Shown one piece after another: positions 1 to 11,525 of a stretch of 64,000 bases of DNA (positions are counted from its first letter, which is position 1; the number at the start of each line of letters is the position of its first letter). The notes under the pieces are model-generated. The model was not told the DNA's origin and did not search any database. It worked only from the letters and a program-made list of their open reading frames with translations. Source of the DNA: Amaurobius ferox (lineage: Eukaryota > Arthropoda > Arachnida > Araneae > Amaurobiidae); assembly GCA_951213105.1 (NCBI GenBank), contig OX578147.1, forward strand, positions 126,524,822-126,588,821, read 5' to 3'. The translations under genes were made by a program, and so were the position numbers.

Positions 1-4
1 TATA

Positions 5-54
<50 letters not shown>

Positions 55-110
55 GTATATATAGTATATATATATATATGTGTGTGTATGTATATATATA
101 TATATATATA
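1..110. repeat. TA/TG microsatellite at window start
   Basis: Nearly pure (TA)n with TATG interruptions; the array probably continues to the left of the window. Confidence 0.9.
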
Positions 111-115
111 AAATT

Positions 116-1155
116 TTTAACCAAAAACTGTGCATAAACTACGGTAAGTACAAAAAACCCATCTCTAGCATATCTGTTACAAATAAGTAACTATAAACCA
201 AGACTAAGGATAAAAACAGAAGGTAACTTATCACTATAAAGGAAATGGGGTGAGGGGAAAATGAGTATACAAAAATCATAATTAAAAATGTATATACATA
301 TATATATATAAATATATATAAAATAAAAAAGCAAACACGACAAACATGAGAAAAGGCAATAATAAATAGCAAGAGATAGATTGATGATCCAGACATGGAG
401 AATAATCAACTGAAACTACACAAAAGACGGCGGTTTGTTCGAAATTGCATTCTCGTCAGGACAGCCATACAATTCGAATTAAAACCGATAGAATAGTCAG
501 TTTCTGACAATGGCGATGGCATTTACCTATGGACACCATTGGAATGTCTACTGGCTAGTGGAAGGACAAATAATAAAAACCAAGTGAATTATAAATCAGA
601 CATATAAAAACAGAAATATTAACTCACAGGCATAGCCACCACGTGGGAGTCTACATGTTCGCAAAGAAACATTCGCCAGAGCATTTTACATCTCTTCGTC
701 AAAGCGAGTGGACACCGGAATGAATACACTTGAACGAAAAATAATGTGTGTGAAGACTTTCAATAATAGTAAGCAGTATAGGACTCGGGACACGTGTAAA
801 GTAGTCTTTCAAAAATAGTAAGCAGTATCAGACTCAGGCCTAGTGGTAAGTAGGTGATAAGAACAGGTGAAATTCACAAAAATGAGTTATCCAATCAAGG
901 ATAAATAATGCATTTGTAAAATTTTTACGTGGTGTATTTGAAATTATTAATAATATTATTTACAAATACTTTCGGATAGTTGTAATTTTGACAAATACGT
1001 TTAAGATTATTGATGTGGCGTAAGTGAAACTGAGGATTAGAAAGTCGATGTATTCGAAATAGCTGGTTTAAAATGATGTTTTTAAGCAATTGAATAGAAT
1101 TACAAGATCGATATGATAGCTGCTTAATAATAGTGAAGCTATAAGAATCTTTTTT

Positions 1156-1157
<2 letters not shown>
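116..1157. other. gene-less AT-rich stretch
   Basis: No supported coding exon, RNA gene or transposon domain. Contains a short TA run near 299-325 and two near-identical sentences around 755-850 (the motif 'aatagtaagcagtat' occurs twice). Open frames here are short and low-complexity. Confidence 0.5.

Positions 1158-1207
<50 letters not shown>
1158..1207. repeat. (AT)n microsatellite
   Basis: About 25 uninterrupted AT dinucleotides. Confidence 0.9.
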
Positions 1208-1209
<2 letters not shown>

Positions 1210-1359
1210 CATGACTATCAGAAACCTTGGAACCTTAACACCCATTACTGACAGCTGATTCCCCTGAAACTTTCATTGACATGCTTGCAAATATTTTACA
1301 GTAATAAGAAAAGTTTTGGAATCATGAAGAAAATCGCAACTCGAATTTTCGTCATAAAC

Positions 1360-2330
1360 ACCGTACAGCATAGTTGAAAAGTATTTATGACTTTGGCCAT
1401 TCTGTTTGAATGTCTGTCTGTCTGTCCGTTCGCACGATATATGCTGTAAGAATGGCTTTATCAAAATGAAATTTTAGTATGTTGTTGAGACGGTCTATGA
1501 GACATATGGGAATATAATGAATAATATCACCCAATCAGTTTTTGATTGAACCAGGGTTGAAAAAATGAAATGAACCCTATGGGACCTAATTCTTTAAGCG
1601 AAGTTAAAATTAACAAATTTATTTGAAAATTTTAGGACATATTCAAATTATCCCATAAAATATATAAAACATTTCAGCAAAATATGTTCGATAGTTTTTT
1701 AAATGAACATAAAAATAATAATTACGCCCATGTAATATAAAGGGATCAGGTGACCTACTTCAAAATAAAATATGGCATCCATCTTTTTTCTCAATATAAA
1801 AATCGTGATTTTTAATGTTCTTTTAAATTTATATTTAGTGTTGCATCCGTCCTAAAATCGCTTTATTTTTTCATATTTGCTGTGCATCTATATTCTTCGC
1901 CAAAGCAATTAAAATATTTTTGAGTTTAAATAAGTATCAAACTTTGATTATTTCTACAACGAAGCCTAATTTTAACATATGCAGAATGTAAACAAATCAA
2001 GCTGTAAGATGAGTTGTAGAAGAATTGCTGAATTTTTTTTACGCATCTGGAATATAGGTAATATGAATGGAATATTAATTGCTTTTACATAGAGAAGCAA
2101 ACGATTTTATAACATTACCTTTTTCGATGAAGTTTTAAGCATGGAGTTAGAAAGCACTTCTACCTCCATCGTTTTAAGTTTCCAAGTAAAATAAATTAAT
2201 GTAGTACTGCGATAATTTTTAAAATATCACCGCTGAATATATCGCATATTAGAGATGTTTAAATAAAATTGCATTGCAGTTGGAAAGTGTTTCAAAATCA
2301 ATGCTTTATGAATAATTATTCTTTCTTGTT
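1360..2330 (+). repeat. dispersed repeat family R1, copy 1 (about 1 kb)
   Basis: Head near 'agttgaaaagtatttatgac' followed by a TCTG-rich segment (tctgtctgtctgtccgttcg); tail ends in 'ctttcttgtt'. The same head-middle-tail order recurs at 32513-33436, as a head at 4497-4860, and inverted on the two sides of element A (36346-36785 and 48642-49404). Head and tail carry imperfect inverted termini resembling 'cactttccaac', so it may be a non-autonomous DNA transposon. No coding potential seen. Confidence 0.6.
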
Positions 2331-2714
2331 ACTTTTATACCACTGCAATTTTAGGAAACTTGGTGAATTAGTTTCTTATCTAGCTTGAATACATCCGCTT
2401 TTTGCGGTCCATTTCGCAAAAAAAGCAGGTTCTTTTTCTTTTCGATTCGTAACAAAATCTAATTAGCATCAGGGTTACCCACAGGTGACTTATAAAATTT
2501 TAGGAAATTTGGTATAATTAAAAATAACAAAAAATTTTTAGTATAATTAAAAATAAAACAGAAAATAGCAAAACGATTTTCTAGGAACTTCATATTTATG
2601 CACTCGTCAGCATGAAATAAATGTCATCGGAAATCATCAAGAAAACAACCTATTTACAATAATTTTGCAAAGCTTTAAGAAATTTGAAATCGGTTACGAA
2701 GTCAGACTGACTTT
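2331..2714. other. gene-less stretch with R2 repeat fragment
   Basis: 2385-2500 matches repeat family R2 (tttgcggtccatttcgcaaa and 'aatctaattagcatcagggt'). No coding evidence in the rest. Confidence 0.4.
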
Positions 2715-2715
2715 T

Positions 2716-3215
2716 TCAGTCTCCATACCGGTTAGTACTTGGGTGGGTGACCACCTGGGAACACCGCGTGCTGTTGGCAGCTTTCGGGTGCGGTAGCCCG
2801 GTGGTTTGCGCGCTGGATTTGCACGCTGCCACAACTGCCGCCGTATTCATGCGGAGCACGATCACGTTAAACATGTGACTTCGTAGGTCCTTTGGAGAGG
2901 TTGGTGGTAGGGGAAGGAGGGTACGGTCTTTGTGGATGCCTCCCCCACTGGGTTCCACTCTAAATTGGGTGGCACTTCCCGGCCGTCCAAACAGTTACCT
3001 TACACCTTTCTGGTAGGTCGGACGGTCTGAGTCTCAACAACAACAACACAGTTACTCCGTCCGGCCGTCCAAATGGATGCTCTATGTCTTCGGATGAGTC
3101 GGACGGTCTGGGTCTTCAACACACTTACTCCTGACGTCGTCCAAACGGTTGCTCATGTCCTCGGACGAGTCGGGCGGTCTGAGTCTTCACAACACAGTTA
3201 TTCATTTTACTCCCG
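2716..3215 (+). mobile_element. SINE with 5S rRNA-like head and tRNA-like body
   Basis: 2728-2778 closely resembles the 3' half of eukaryotic 5S rRNA (gtgaccacctgggaacacc, then gcgtgctgttggc), and the short piece before it (gtctccatacc) resembles the 5' start of 5S rRNA, as if the middle were deleted. A tRNA-like segment follows (gtagcccggtggtttgcgcg, an A-box-like stretch), then a family body (gaggttggtggtaggggaag ... ggcggacggtctgag-type tail) repeated in shortened form twice to about 3215. Related copies lie at 16765-16915 and, inverted, at 36885-37432. Open frames across it are not protein-like. Confidence 0.75.
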
Positions 3216-3719
3216 TTGCAGGTATCGGCGATTCCATGCTGACGAGCAAAAAATACGCTTAAAACAAGTCCATGGATGCTGTTATCTGCAGTAGGGTGTG
3301 TTCCAAATTTTAGGGGCACCTTCTATAGCCGGGTTCTGTGAGTTAAATTATTAAAAGATTAAACTTTGCCTCAATATTTTTTTTTATTTTCCTGCAGGAA
3401 ATCCATGATTGGAGTGAAAGTTTATTATAACACTTTTCAAGTTTCTAAGCAGAACGAAAAAGCCTCATACAGTGTAAGTCTCCTTTTGTTTCTAATGTTC
3501 AAAAATAGTTTTGCGATATAATCATTAAACTATAATCATTTTTCTAACTGTAAAAATCAAATTTTGTATTCTATTATTATTGTATTCCTAATCTATTATT
3601 TATTATTCTATTATCTATTATTTTATTTATTTTTCTATTATTGTATAAACCTATTATTTTGTGTTGTATTATTATTGCATATATACGACAGATTAGTTAG
3701 TACCTCCAGTCGACCTTGA
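3216..3719. other. gene-less AT-rich stretch
   Basis: 3200-3300 shares a short block (cagcatg ... gatacctgca, opposite orientation) with 29060-29100. 3540-3680 is a degenerate TATTATT tract. No gene recognised. Confidence 0.4.
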
Positions 3720-4190
3720 ATGGTTTACGCTGACTGAGGGATGGGGGACCAAAGGGTTGTTATCCACAATCAGACAAGAGAGCTACCAGGGGAGCGAAGT
3801 CAGCGGAATCATTCCCCAAGGGGGAGCCGGTGTCCCGAAGAGTCTCGACTCCAGTCGATTACGGATTTGGGGCTATGGTCAGAAAGACCAGTCCCTCCCC
3901 TCAACCTGTAAAGAGCCTGCTTCATAAGCCCGAATGAGAACACCCGGGAACAATCCGCAGATCTGTGCACCCCCTCCTCCCGAATAGGAGAACCAGAGCT
4001 ATAAGGAACTAAGATCCGTATACCACCCTCTAAGAGTGTCCCCGGGGTAGTGTATATATGACAAAAGAAACATTATAAAAGATGACTGTTCTCTCTAAGA
4101 GTTCCTCTCTTTCTAAGAGTGTCCCCCCGGGTTAGTGTATATATGACAAAAGAAACATTATAAAAGATGGCTCTTCTCTCTGTCTGTCCA
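3720..4190. repeat. GC-rich unidentified repeat or retroelement tail
   Basis: Sharp GC-rich island in AT-rich surroundings without a sustained open frame. Its right part holds a direct duplication: 'ctaagagtgtcccc ... gacaaaagaaacattataaaagatg' occurs at about 4030-4085 and again at 4117-4172. It may be the 3' end of a LINE or a SINE, but I do not recognise the family. Confidence 0.35.
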
Positions 4191-4496
4191 ACTTGGCGAC
4201 TATCTTAGCAACAAATTTCGCAATTTCTCCAACTTGGAGACTTTTCAGAATGTCGCCAAACTGACGATCATTCACTATCTTGGAAAATTTAGTTCAACCT
4301 CTTTGAAAATCTCCTGTCGAGTTATTAATGTAATATTCTTGATTCGAAATATAGAAAGTTTCACTGTTCATGGGACAAGTACGTTACGGTTGAGGTGTCT
4401 AAAGTGTCATAAAATAATTTCGTTCTGTTAGGGGCTGGTATAACAATCATGTTTCGTTAGGAATGTACAAAAGCTAATACTATTTTACTTTTTATT
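4191..4496. other. gene-less stretch
   Basis: Short open frames only (for example 4234-4431); no homology recognised and no flanking splice signals. Confidence 0.35.
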
Positions 4497-4860
4497 AACA
4501 CTTTACAACAAAGTTGAAAAGTGTTTATGACTTTGTTCATTATGTTTGTCTGTCTGTCTGTCCGTTAGCACGATAACTGCCGTAAAAATGACTTTATCAA
4601 AATGAAATTTTAGTATGTTGTTCAGACGGTCTGTAGGACCTATGGGAATATAAATAAATAATATCACCCAATTAGTTTTTTATTGAACCCGGGTTGAAAA
4701 AATGAAATACATTGAACCCTATGGGACCTAATTTTTCAAACATTTTTTAAGTAAATTTAAAATTCACGAATTGCTTCGAAATTTTTAGGAAATATTCACA
4801 TTATCCCATAGAATATATAAAAAAAAATTCAGTAAAATATGTTAAGTAGTTTTTTAATTA
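4497..4860 (+). repeat. dispersed repeat family R1, head fragment
   Basis: Matches the first third of the R1 copy at 1360-2330 (tctgtctgtctgtccgttag, gaaattttagtatgttgttc) and then stops. Confidence 0.6.
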
Positions 4861-5585
4861 AAAATTATTTAATATAGGGAAAAAAACAAATTCAATTAAA
4901 TTCTGACTTTGGGATATCTTCCAGAAAGAAAAGAGAGATATCCAGGACTATGACCCGCGGGCGAATAAAAAGCGTCCCCGTGCAGTCTTGTATGAACCTC
5001 CCTAAGCATCGTTTTAATTTTTCTAGCATTCCCAGTCTGCTTATTGTGCAACTCTTTAACCTCTTACATTCTTTTAGCATCTATCTCGCAAACTCCTCCC
5101 CCCTCAGCTTGTAACCAATGCTGCAAGTTGTATCCCAACTTGCCTCTAGATGGCAGCACCGCTGCACTTTAGTTTTCACTCTCCTTCCAATAAGGAAGGC
5201 TGGACTTTGTGTCCTTTTTTGTATGAATCAGATCAATTTCGCTCAAATGATGACATGTGTTAATACTTTATCCACAGACCGGAGGTAAAAGCCTTCGGGC
5301 TAGGCACTCCAGCACGTATCCAACATCCCTGGGTGTTTAAACGTTGCCGCGAGGGAGCTCAGACTTCGAAGTGTGAGGTTGTGATTTTGAGAAGCTGCTG
5401 CTATTATCTTGTGATGACTTTCTTGCTTACGCTTGGGCGTGTTACGATAGAGCACGTCGGGCTAAGTAATCTTCAACTTTATTGTGTGCGGCTTTTCGCC
5501 TTTTTGTGCTTTCGACTTTGGATTAACACGTGTGTTTTTCCCACGTGGTTCTGTTTTTTGAGCCTTGGATTGACCCTGCTGGACT

Positions 5586-7630
5586 ATGGAGCTGGATAGA
5601 GAAGTTTTGGAAGTGACGAGGGATGTTGCAAGGGAACTGGATGGTGATGATGCTCGGCCTCTCAGGGATGCCATGAACTCTTATTGTGACTCCCTGCCGG
5701 ACGATGGACTTTCTCGCACGTGGACCCAGGAAGTGAGGGAAACAGTGAACTTCTGTGGATTACTGATCTACACGCTGACTCTGCATATCGGGGATATGCT
5801 CAAGAACGGACTCATCACCCAGGACAAGGACCAAGTCTCCCGGATTTCGGGTATGTTCAATTTTGTGAATTCTTTTATGTTAGGCTGTGACATGACTAAA
5901 TTTAAGAGTAGTGATATGTATTTAATTTTTAATTCATTTGAGGATAGTAATTTAAGATTAAACAACACTGAAATTAAATCTAAACTGTTAGAGATAGGAC
6001 TAATTAAAGAGATCAAACTTGTTGATAAAACTGAAACGGTTGAAAATCCAAGTAAAAGGGCTAGGACAGAGGAGTTTCCCACTAAGGGAACTCCTACTAA
6101 AATACAGACTGGAGAATCAAACTTAAAACTTAGTGACCATGATAACATGGATTGTAATGATGTAACTGTTAAGGATGTAAATGCAAATTCTAATGAAGTA
6201 AATAAGCTTAAGACTTATGCTGAAATTGTCGCGCAACCTGTAGTGTTAAAAAGTGCACCAAAACCAAAAACGGTTGTAAATAGTGATAAAAGTATGGAAG
6301 TAGAGAAAAAAGACCCAAAAGCGGAATGTTTTTTCATTAAGTTTAGAGATAACTACCAGGCTCTCTTAAAAAAGTTAAATGAGATCACAGGCAACAAAGT
6401 ATCTGGCAAACTCTCAAGAGATATGCTTAAATTGATACCTAATGACGCTGACTCCTATAGGGTTGTTCAGCGCCATTTGATTAGTGAGAAAATCCCCTTC
6501 CACAGCTTAAACTTGAAAACAGAAAGGCCCAAAAAGGTAGTTTTGAAGGGGCTACCAGCAAACTATGACATTGAGGAAATAAAACTTACTCTAACATCCA
6601 TGGGATTAGATGTAGTCCGGGTTTCTCAACTGAGAAACACTAAAACGAGATTCCCCCTACCGATCTTCTTACTCAGCCTTAGGCCCACGGAAGACTGGCA
6701 GAGGATTTACAGACTGACAAGGTTAGGATACTTGGCTGTGAAGGTAGAGGCCTTCAGAGCACGGGGCTTCAAAATTTGCTACCGGTGCCAGCAGTTCAAC
6801 CACTCCTCTGAAAACTGCAGTATGCCACTGAAGTGTGCGGAAGATCATTTCACACGGGACTGCCAGAGACCCAGGACAGAGAAGGCAACGTGTGCAAATT
6901 GTAATGGAGACCACCCGGCGAACTTCAGGCAATGCCCGAAGAACCCCTGGAACAGAGGAAAGGCACCGGGGTATGCCGCCCCTCCCCCCAAAAATCAGAT
7001 ACCTCCTTGGAGGCAAAAGGCCCTCGGACTAAACCCCCAGGCACCCCCTCAGGGCTCCTCGCACATAGTGCCACAGGAAAAAAGACACCAACCTTCAGCA
7101 CCTACCAGATCAGTGCAAGAGCAGACCCCCAAATCATCGACCTCCAGAGAATTGACCCTGGAGGAAGTAAGAGCAGCTAGAGCTGCCATTAAAAAGAGAT
7201 CGGAAATAGAAAAAGCCAGACAGGCAAAGGATAGGCTTGACAGGAAGGTTGATGATTGGAAACAAAATAAACGAGTCAGGGATGAAGAGATCGCGCAAAC
7301 CCAGCTCTTGGTTAAAACGGCTGAAAAAAGCAAAAAACTATCGAGTTCCAAAAGGACACTCACAAAAAAGTGCAAACCGCGGTTGAGGCTGAGGAAATGG
7401 AAGCTGAGACTGAACCGACTGATAAATCTTATGCTGAAAAGATTGAGGATATCCTCAACCTCATCAGAGGATTTATTAGCATGTTCAATCTAGACGACAT
7501 AAAACATCTGTTGATGCAGTTCGCAGAGTTAGTACAAAAAAAGAGCGATCCAATGGTAATGGTCTTTGAGACCCTTAAAATAATCGCGGACTTTAAAAGT
7601 TACAGTGAGAATCAAACCCGTCATGGCTAG
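5586..7630 (+). CDS. LINE ORF1, Gag-like zinc-knuckle protein (frameshifted)
   Basis: Nucleic-acid-binding ORF1 protein of a jockey-type LINE, expected to coat the element RNA. The first frame runs from ATG 5586 to about 7363 and its own stop is at 7493. At the A6 run 7364-7369 the family-like C-terminus moves to the frame that ends with TAG 7628-7630 (LIRGFISMFNLDDIKHLL, resembling jockey ORF1 tails). Upstream are an acidic N-terminus and a PRE/C2HC-like domain around residues 220-390. Zinc knuckles: CYRCQQFNHSSENC is intact and CANCNGDHPANFRQC is intact, but the middle one (KCAEDHFTRDC) has lost its first Cys pair member, apparently by a two-codon deletion. Frame loss could be a sequence error. 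Confidence 0.85.
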
Positions 7631-10307
7631 GTCCCAAAAAGAATCCTTAAAAATAATATTTTGGAATGTGAACGGCATATCTCAAAGAATAAATGAACTT
7701 AGGAACTATGTAAATGAAAATGACATAGACGCCTTATTAATTCAGGAAACTCAAATTAGAGAAAGTAAAAAACTAAACATAGCCAACTACATATGCTATC
7801 ATAATCTTAGCTCAAATACTAATGCTAGAACGCCCCATGGAGGAACAGCAGTATATATTAAAAGAAATATTCCCCACGAGGAACTAAACAACATAAATCT
7901 TCAAGGTATAGAAAATACTAGTATAAAAATTAAAATTAATAATACTAGCCCGTTTATCCTAACCTCAACATATGTCAAAAATATGAGTAGAGTAGATGTA
8001 GCTGCGCAACTGGAACTGCTTTTCGCGCGATATCCAAACACGATACTCGCAGGCGACTTCAACGCACACCATCGAGCGTGGGGCTGTAGGAGAGCCAATG
8101 TACGCGGTACACAGATACACAGACTGCTGAACACTACAAACACTAACATTATTGTACCGTCGACACCAACCTGCTTCTCAGGCGCCAACGGCACATTCAT
8201 AGACTTTGTCCTAACGCGAAACATAGATTACGCTCACACTATTAATACCCTGGATGAATTCGACTCGGATCATCTACCGGTACTTGTGACATTCGACCTG
8301 AGCACGCCTCTTCCAGCCTCTTTGGGACAAGAGAGGGTCAACTGGGAAGTATTCAAAAGAGCACTCTTCGAGCCGCACTTGGCAGTACCTAACATAATGA
8401 GCACGGCGGATATTGACTCTGCCACGCACACACTCACAACAGAAATCAAAAGAGCAATTGCCTCTGCCACAACACATCGTGAGTCTCCAAAAATGCCCAC
8501 ACTTTCCCACCATGTCAAACAATTAGTCAGGCAAAGAAATAGAATACGTAAGACATGGCAGGTTAACAGAGACCCCGCCCTTAAAAGGGAGCTTAACAGA
8601 CTCACGTGCAAAGTCAGGGAAAAAATTGTCGCAGAAAAGCATCAGCAGTATAAAGAACTAATCGAATCCCTTATCCCAGAAGACGTATCGCTCTGGCAAT
8701 TCGCAAAAAGACTCAGGAAACCTCAAATTAAGCTCCCGCCACTAATAGATGGTGCTAAAATCGCGTACTCAGACGAGGAAAAAGCCGAGGCGATCGCAAG
8801 CCATTATGAAAAACAATTCCAACCAAACCACGATCTAATGTGTCAGGACACCCTAAGAATGGTTAGACAAACTTTAAGTAACTTCAGGAATTCCCCGGTT
8901 ACGGCGGAGATTAACCCAGCCACCCCGCAGGAGATAGTAGAAATCATTAAAAATCTCAAAAACCGTAAAAGCCCAGGGCACGACAAAATCAGAAATATTG
9001 CGGTTAAAAACCTACCCTTAAACGTAATATGTTACTTGACTATCTTAATAAATAAAATATTAAAACTAAACTATTTTCCCAAAGAATGGAAGGAAGCGAT
9101 AATTATAACAATCCATAAGCCAGGTGAGGATGCCACAATTCCAGCCAACTATAGACCAATTAGCTTGCTACCGACACTTAGTAAAATTACTGAGAAAATT
9201 ATTCTTCGGAGACTGAACACGCACCTTAGTGAGAATGACATTATCATTCCGGAGCAGTTTGGATTTCGGCCAAAACACTCCACCACTCATCAATTGCTGA
9301 GAGTGGTAGAGTACATATCTTCTGGGCTCAATAACAAGACATCCACAGCTGCGATTTTTCTGGACAAACAAAAAGCCTTTGATAAAGTATGGCACTGTGG
9401 ATTAGCGTACAAACTGATCACTTTAAAAGTCTCTGACGCTCTTGTCAAACTTTTAATCTCATACTTAAATAACAGACACTTTCAAGACAGAGTAGGAGGT
9501 AACTTATCTACACCCAAGCTCATTAAAAGTAGTGTACCGCAAGGTTCTATCCTGGGCCCGACACTCTTTAACATATACCTGAACGACATCCCCAGGACTC
9601 CAAACACAGAGCTGGCACTCTATGCAGACGACAGTGCGATACTTGCAAAACACTCCTATGTCTCAGTAATGCACAGGCAGCTACAACACTTAGACATACT
9701 CCAAACTTGGCTGGAAAAGTGGCGAATAAAATTAAACCCCAATAAATGTCATTGGATTTATTTCTCTAGAAAACGTAAACCTCCGCCGCCTCTGTACATA
9801 AACAACCATGCCCTAAAAGCGGAAAAATCTACTAAATACCTAGGTGTAACGATAGATTCCCACCTAACCTGGAAACAGCACGTAGCGAACTTAATCAAAA
9901 AAGCGTATATGGCCACAGGAGCCTTATACCCAATGATAGGAAACGGAAATCTAAGTTATCAAAATAAACTCCTAATTTATAAATCGGTCATCCGCCCGGG
10001 AATGCTGTATGCAGCACCCGTATGGGGATATGCCTGTAAAACTACAATAGACCTCCTAGAGACAAAACAAAACAAAATCCTACGGATTATCAGGAAAGCT
10101 CCAAGGTACTTAAGAAACTCGGTAATTAGGAATGACTTCAAAATAAAAACTGTTAGAGCCCAAATTAAAAAGTTAGCGCTTAAATTTTACAAAAATTTGC
10201 CATCCGTTCCAAACGAACTGTTATTCAATCTGCATGACTATGATCATCGGAAGGCCAAATCTCGTAAGAGACCCCGCGCTGTTCTAAACATCGATAATCG
10301 GAATTAA
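7623..10307 (+). CDS. LINE ORF2: AP endonuclease plus reverse transcriptase
   Basis: Polyprotein for target-primed reverse transcription. I start it at ATG 7623, which overlaps the ORF1 stop (ATGGCTAG), giving 894 residues; the reading frame upstream of that is non-ATG. APE-type endonuclease occupies about residues 10-225: FWNVNGI, LIQETQ, GGTAVYI, AGDFNAHH and SDHLPVLVTF. The RT covers about 440-740: YRPISLLP, the motif A region AIFLDKQKAFDKVW, SVPQGSILGP, and the YADD catalytic box. The thumb-region motif KYLGVTIDSHLTW and a C-terminal Lys-rich tail follow. The length is normal for jockey ORF2 and there are no stops, so the copy may have been recently active. Confidence 0.95.
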   Translation: MARSQKESLKIIFWNVNGISQRINELRNYVNENDIDALLIQETQIRESKKLNIANYICYHNLSSNTNARTPHGGTAVYIKRNIPHEELNNINLQGIENTSIKIKINNTSPFILTSTYVKNMSRVDVAAQLELLFARYPNTILAGDFNAHHRAWGCRRANVRGTQIHRLLNTTNTNIIVPSTPTCFSGANGTFIDFVLTRNIDYAHTINTLDEFDSDHLPVLVTFDLSTPLPASLGQERVNWEVFKRALFEPHLAVPNIMSTADIDSATHTLTTEIKRAIASATTHRESPKMPTLSHHVKQLVRQRNRIRKTWQVNRDPALKRELNRLTCKVREKIVAEKHQQYKELIESLIPEDVSLWQFAKRLRKPQIKLPPLIDGAKIAYSDEEKAEAIASHYEKQFQPNHDLMCQDTLRMVRQTLSNFRNSPVTAEINPATPQEIVEIIKNLKNRKSPGHDKIRNIAVKNLPLNVICYLTILINKILKLNYFPKEWKEAIIITIHKPGEDATIPANYRPISLLPTLSKITEKIILRRLNTHLSENDIIIPEQFGFRPKHSTTHQLLRVVEYISSGLNNKTSTAAIFLDKQKAFDKVWHCGLAYKLITLKVSDALVKLLISYLNNRHFQDRVGGNLSTPKLIKSSVPQGSILGPTLFNIYLNDIPRTPNTELALYADDSAILAKHSYVSVMHRQLQHLDILQTWLEKWRIKLNPNKCHWIYFSRKRKPPPPLYINNHALKAEKSTKYLGVTIDSHLTWKQHVANLIKKAYMATGALYPMIGNGNLSYQNKLLIYKSVIRPGMLYAAPVWGYACKTTIDLLETKQNKILRIIRKAPRYLRNSVIRNDFKIKTVRAQIKKLALKFYKNLPSVPNELLFNLHDYDHRKAKSRKRPRAVLNIDNRN

Positions 10308-10520
10308 AAGATCTCACCTCAAACATCTGATTTTTAGATAAAACTCGCGACTATTATTTTATAAAAAAAAAAAAAATATTCAAAACTCTAAACTGCCAAA
10401 ACGCTAGGTAACCAACCCTTAGATCTGCATCAACCCCCCCAAACTGCTTAAACTCTAAATGTGCAACAAACTGCCACACTAGGAGCTAGGACAAATAATA
10501 AAAAGTAGTAAATAAAAGCC

Positions 10521-10680
10521 TTGAACCTCCAATTAGGGTCACTGAATTAATGTCACAGTATGACGATAAGAACCACATATTGAAACTGGAGATTAAAGGC
10601 GCTTCGCGCCTGGTGCTCTGTCTTGAACGACACTCCGTTTAGGTTTAAACGTTTTGCATATCAAAGAGGCTTTACATTTT
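10521..10680. other. spacer downstream of LINE
   Basis: Contains the short palindrome ggcgcttcgcgcc near 10598. Nothing else recognised. Confidence 0.3.
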
Positions 10681-11525
10681 AAAATTTGGTATATAAATCA
10701 CTTGTAGGTTATCGAAATATTATACACCAAATTTTGTTAAATGTGTTCCATTAGTTTTTAGCTAGAGTGGATAAAGGCAATTTCTGCGGCCATTTCGAAA
10801 AGAAGGCAGATTCTTTTATTACGAATCGTACTATAATCTAATGAACATCAGGATTTCCCACAAAAAACATACCTACCAAATTGTATGAAATTCGGTCTAT
10901 TAGTTTTTAAATTAGAGTGGATGTAATATCCACACAGACACATACACAGATACACCCTTACACACACAGACGTCTTCCTAAAAATAGTTTTTTCGTGTTC
11001 TAGAAGTCCCAAAACGTGTAGATCCTTTGAAAATTCGAGTTCCGATCTTCGGCACGATTCCAATACTTTGAGTATATACACATACACACATATATTATCT
11101 ATGTATCTAAATTCCTTGCCTATGCAATTACAATAGCTGTGATTTTAAATGATCCCTAAACTTTTATTATTTCTTCAACGAAGCCTAATTTTAACATATG
11201 CAGAATGCAAATATCTGAAGCGATTGTAAGATGAATTATATAAGAATTGCTGAATTTTTTTCACACAAAATTATTTAGCTCTGGAGTCTGGAATACAAGT
11301 TATATGAATGAAGTATTCATTGATTTTGCATAGAGAATCAGATGATTTATATTTCGATACAGTTTTAAATATTTAAGTATAATAAATTACTGTAGTACTG
11401 TGATAATTTAAAAGATATCACCACTGAATGTATCACATTTTAGAAATTTTTAAATGAAATTACATTTCAGTTGGAAAGTGTTTCATAATCAATGCTTATG
11501 CATGATTGATCTTTCTTGTTTAATT
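10681..11525 (+). repeat. R2+R1-tail repeat block, copy 1
   Basis: Direct duplicate of 12173-13027, offset by about 1.49-1.50 kb, with only scattered substitutions and small indels. It consists of an R2 unit (ggccatttcg, 'aatctaatgaacatcagg', cacacacagacgtcttcct) joined to the R1 tail ending in 'gatctttcttgtt'. Confidence 0.8.

Larger units (their letters stand above)
5095..10520 (+). mobile_element. jockey-clade non-LTR retrotransposon (LINE), nearly full length
   Basis: Layout is 5'UTR (about 5095-5585), ORF1 nucleocapsid-type protein, an 8-bp ATGGCTAG overlap, ORF2 endonuclease-reverse transcriptase, then a 3'UTR with short A-runs to about 10520. GC content is higher than in the flanks. 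Target-site duplications could not be fixed by eye, so both ends are approximate. ORF2 is fully open; ORF1 has one frameshift at an A6 run. That pattern fits a young copy or a sequencing error. There is no RNase H domain, as in many jockey elements. Confidence 0.9.

Noticed and set aside
2716..2958. 80-codon minus-strand frame
   Set aside because: Lies over a SINE with 5S/tRNA-like sequence; not protein-like.
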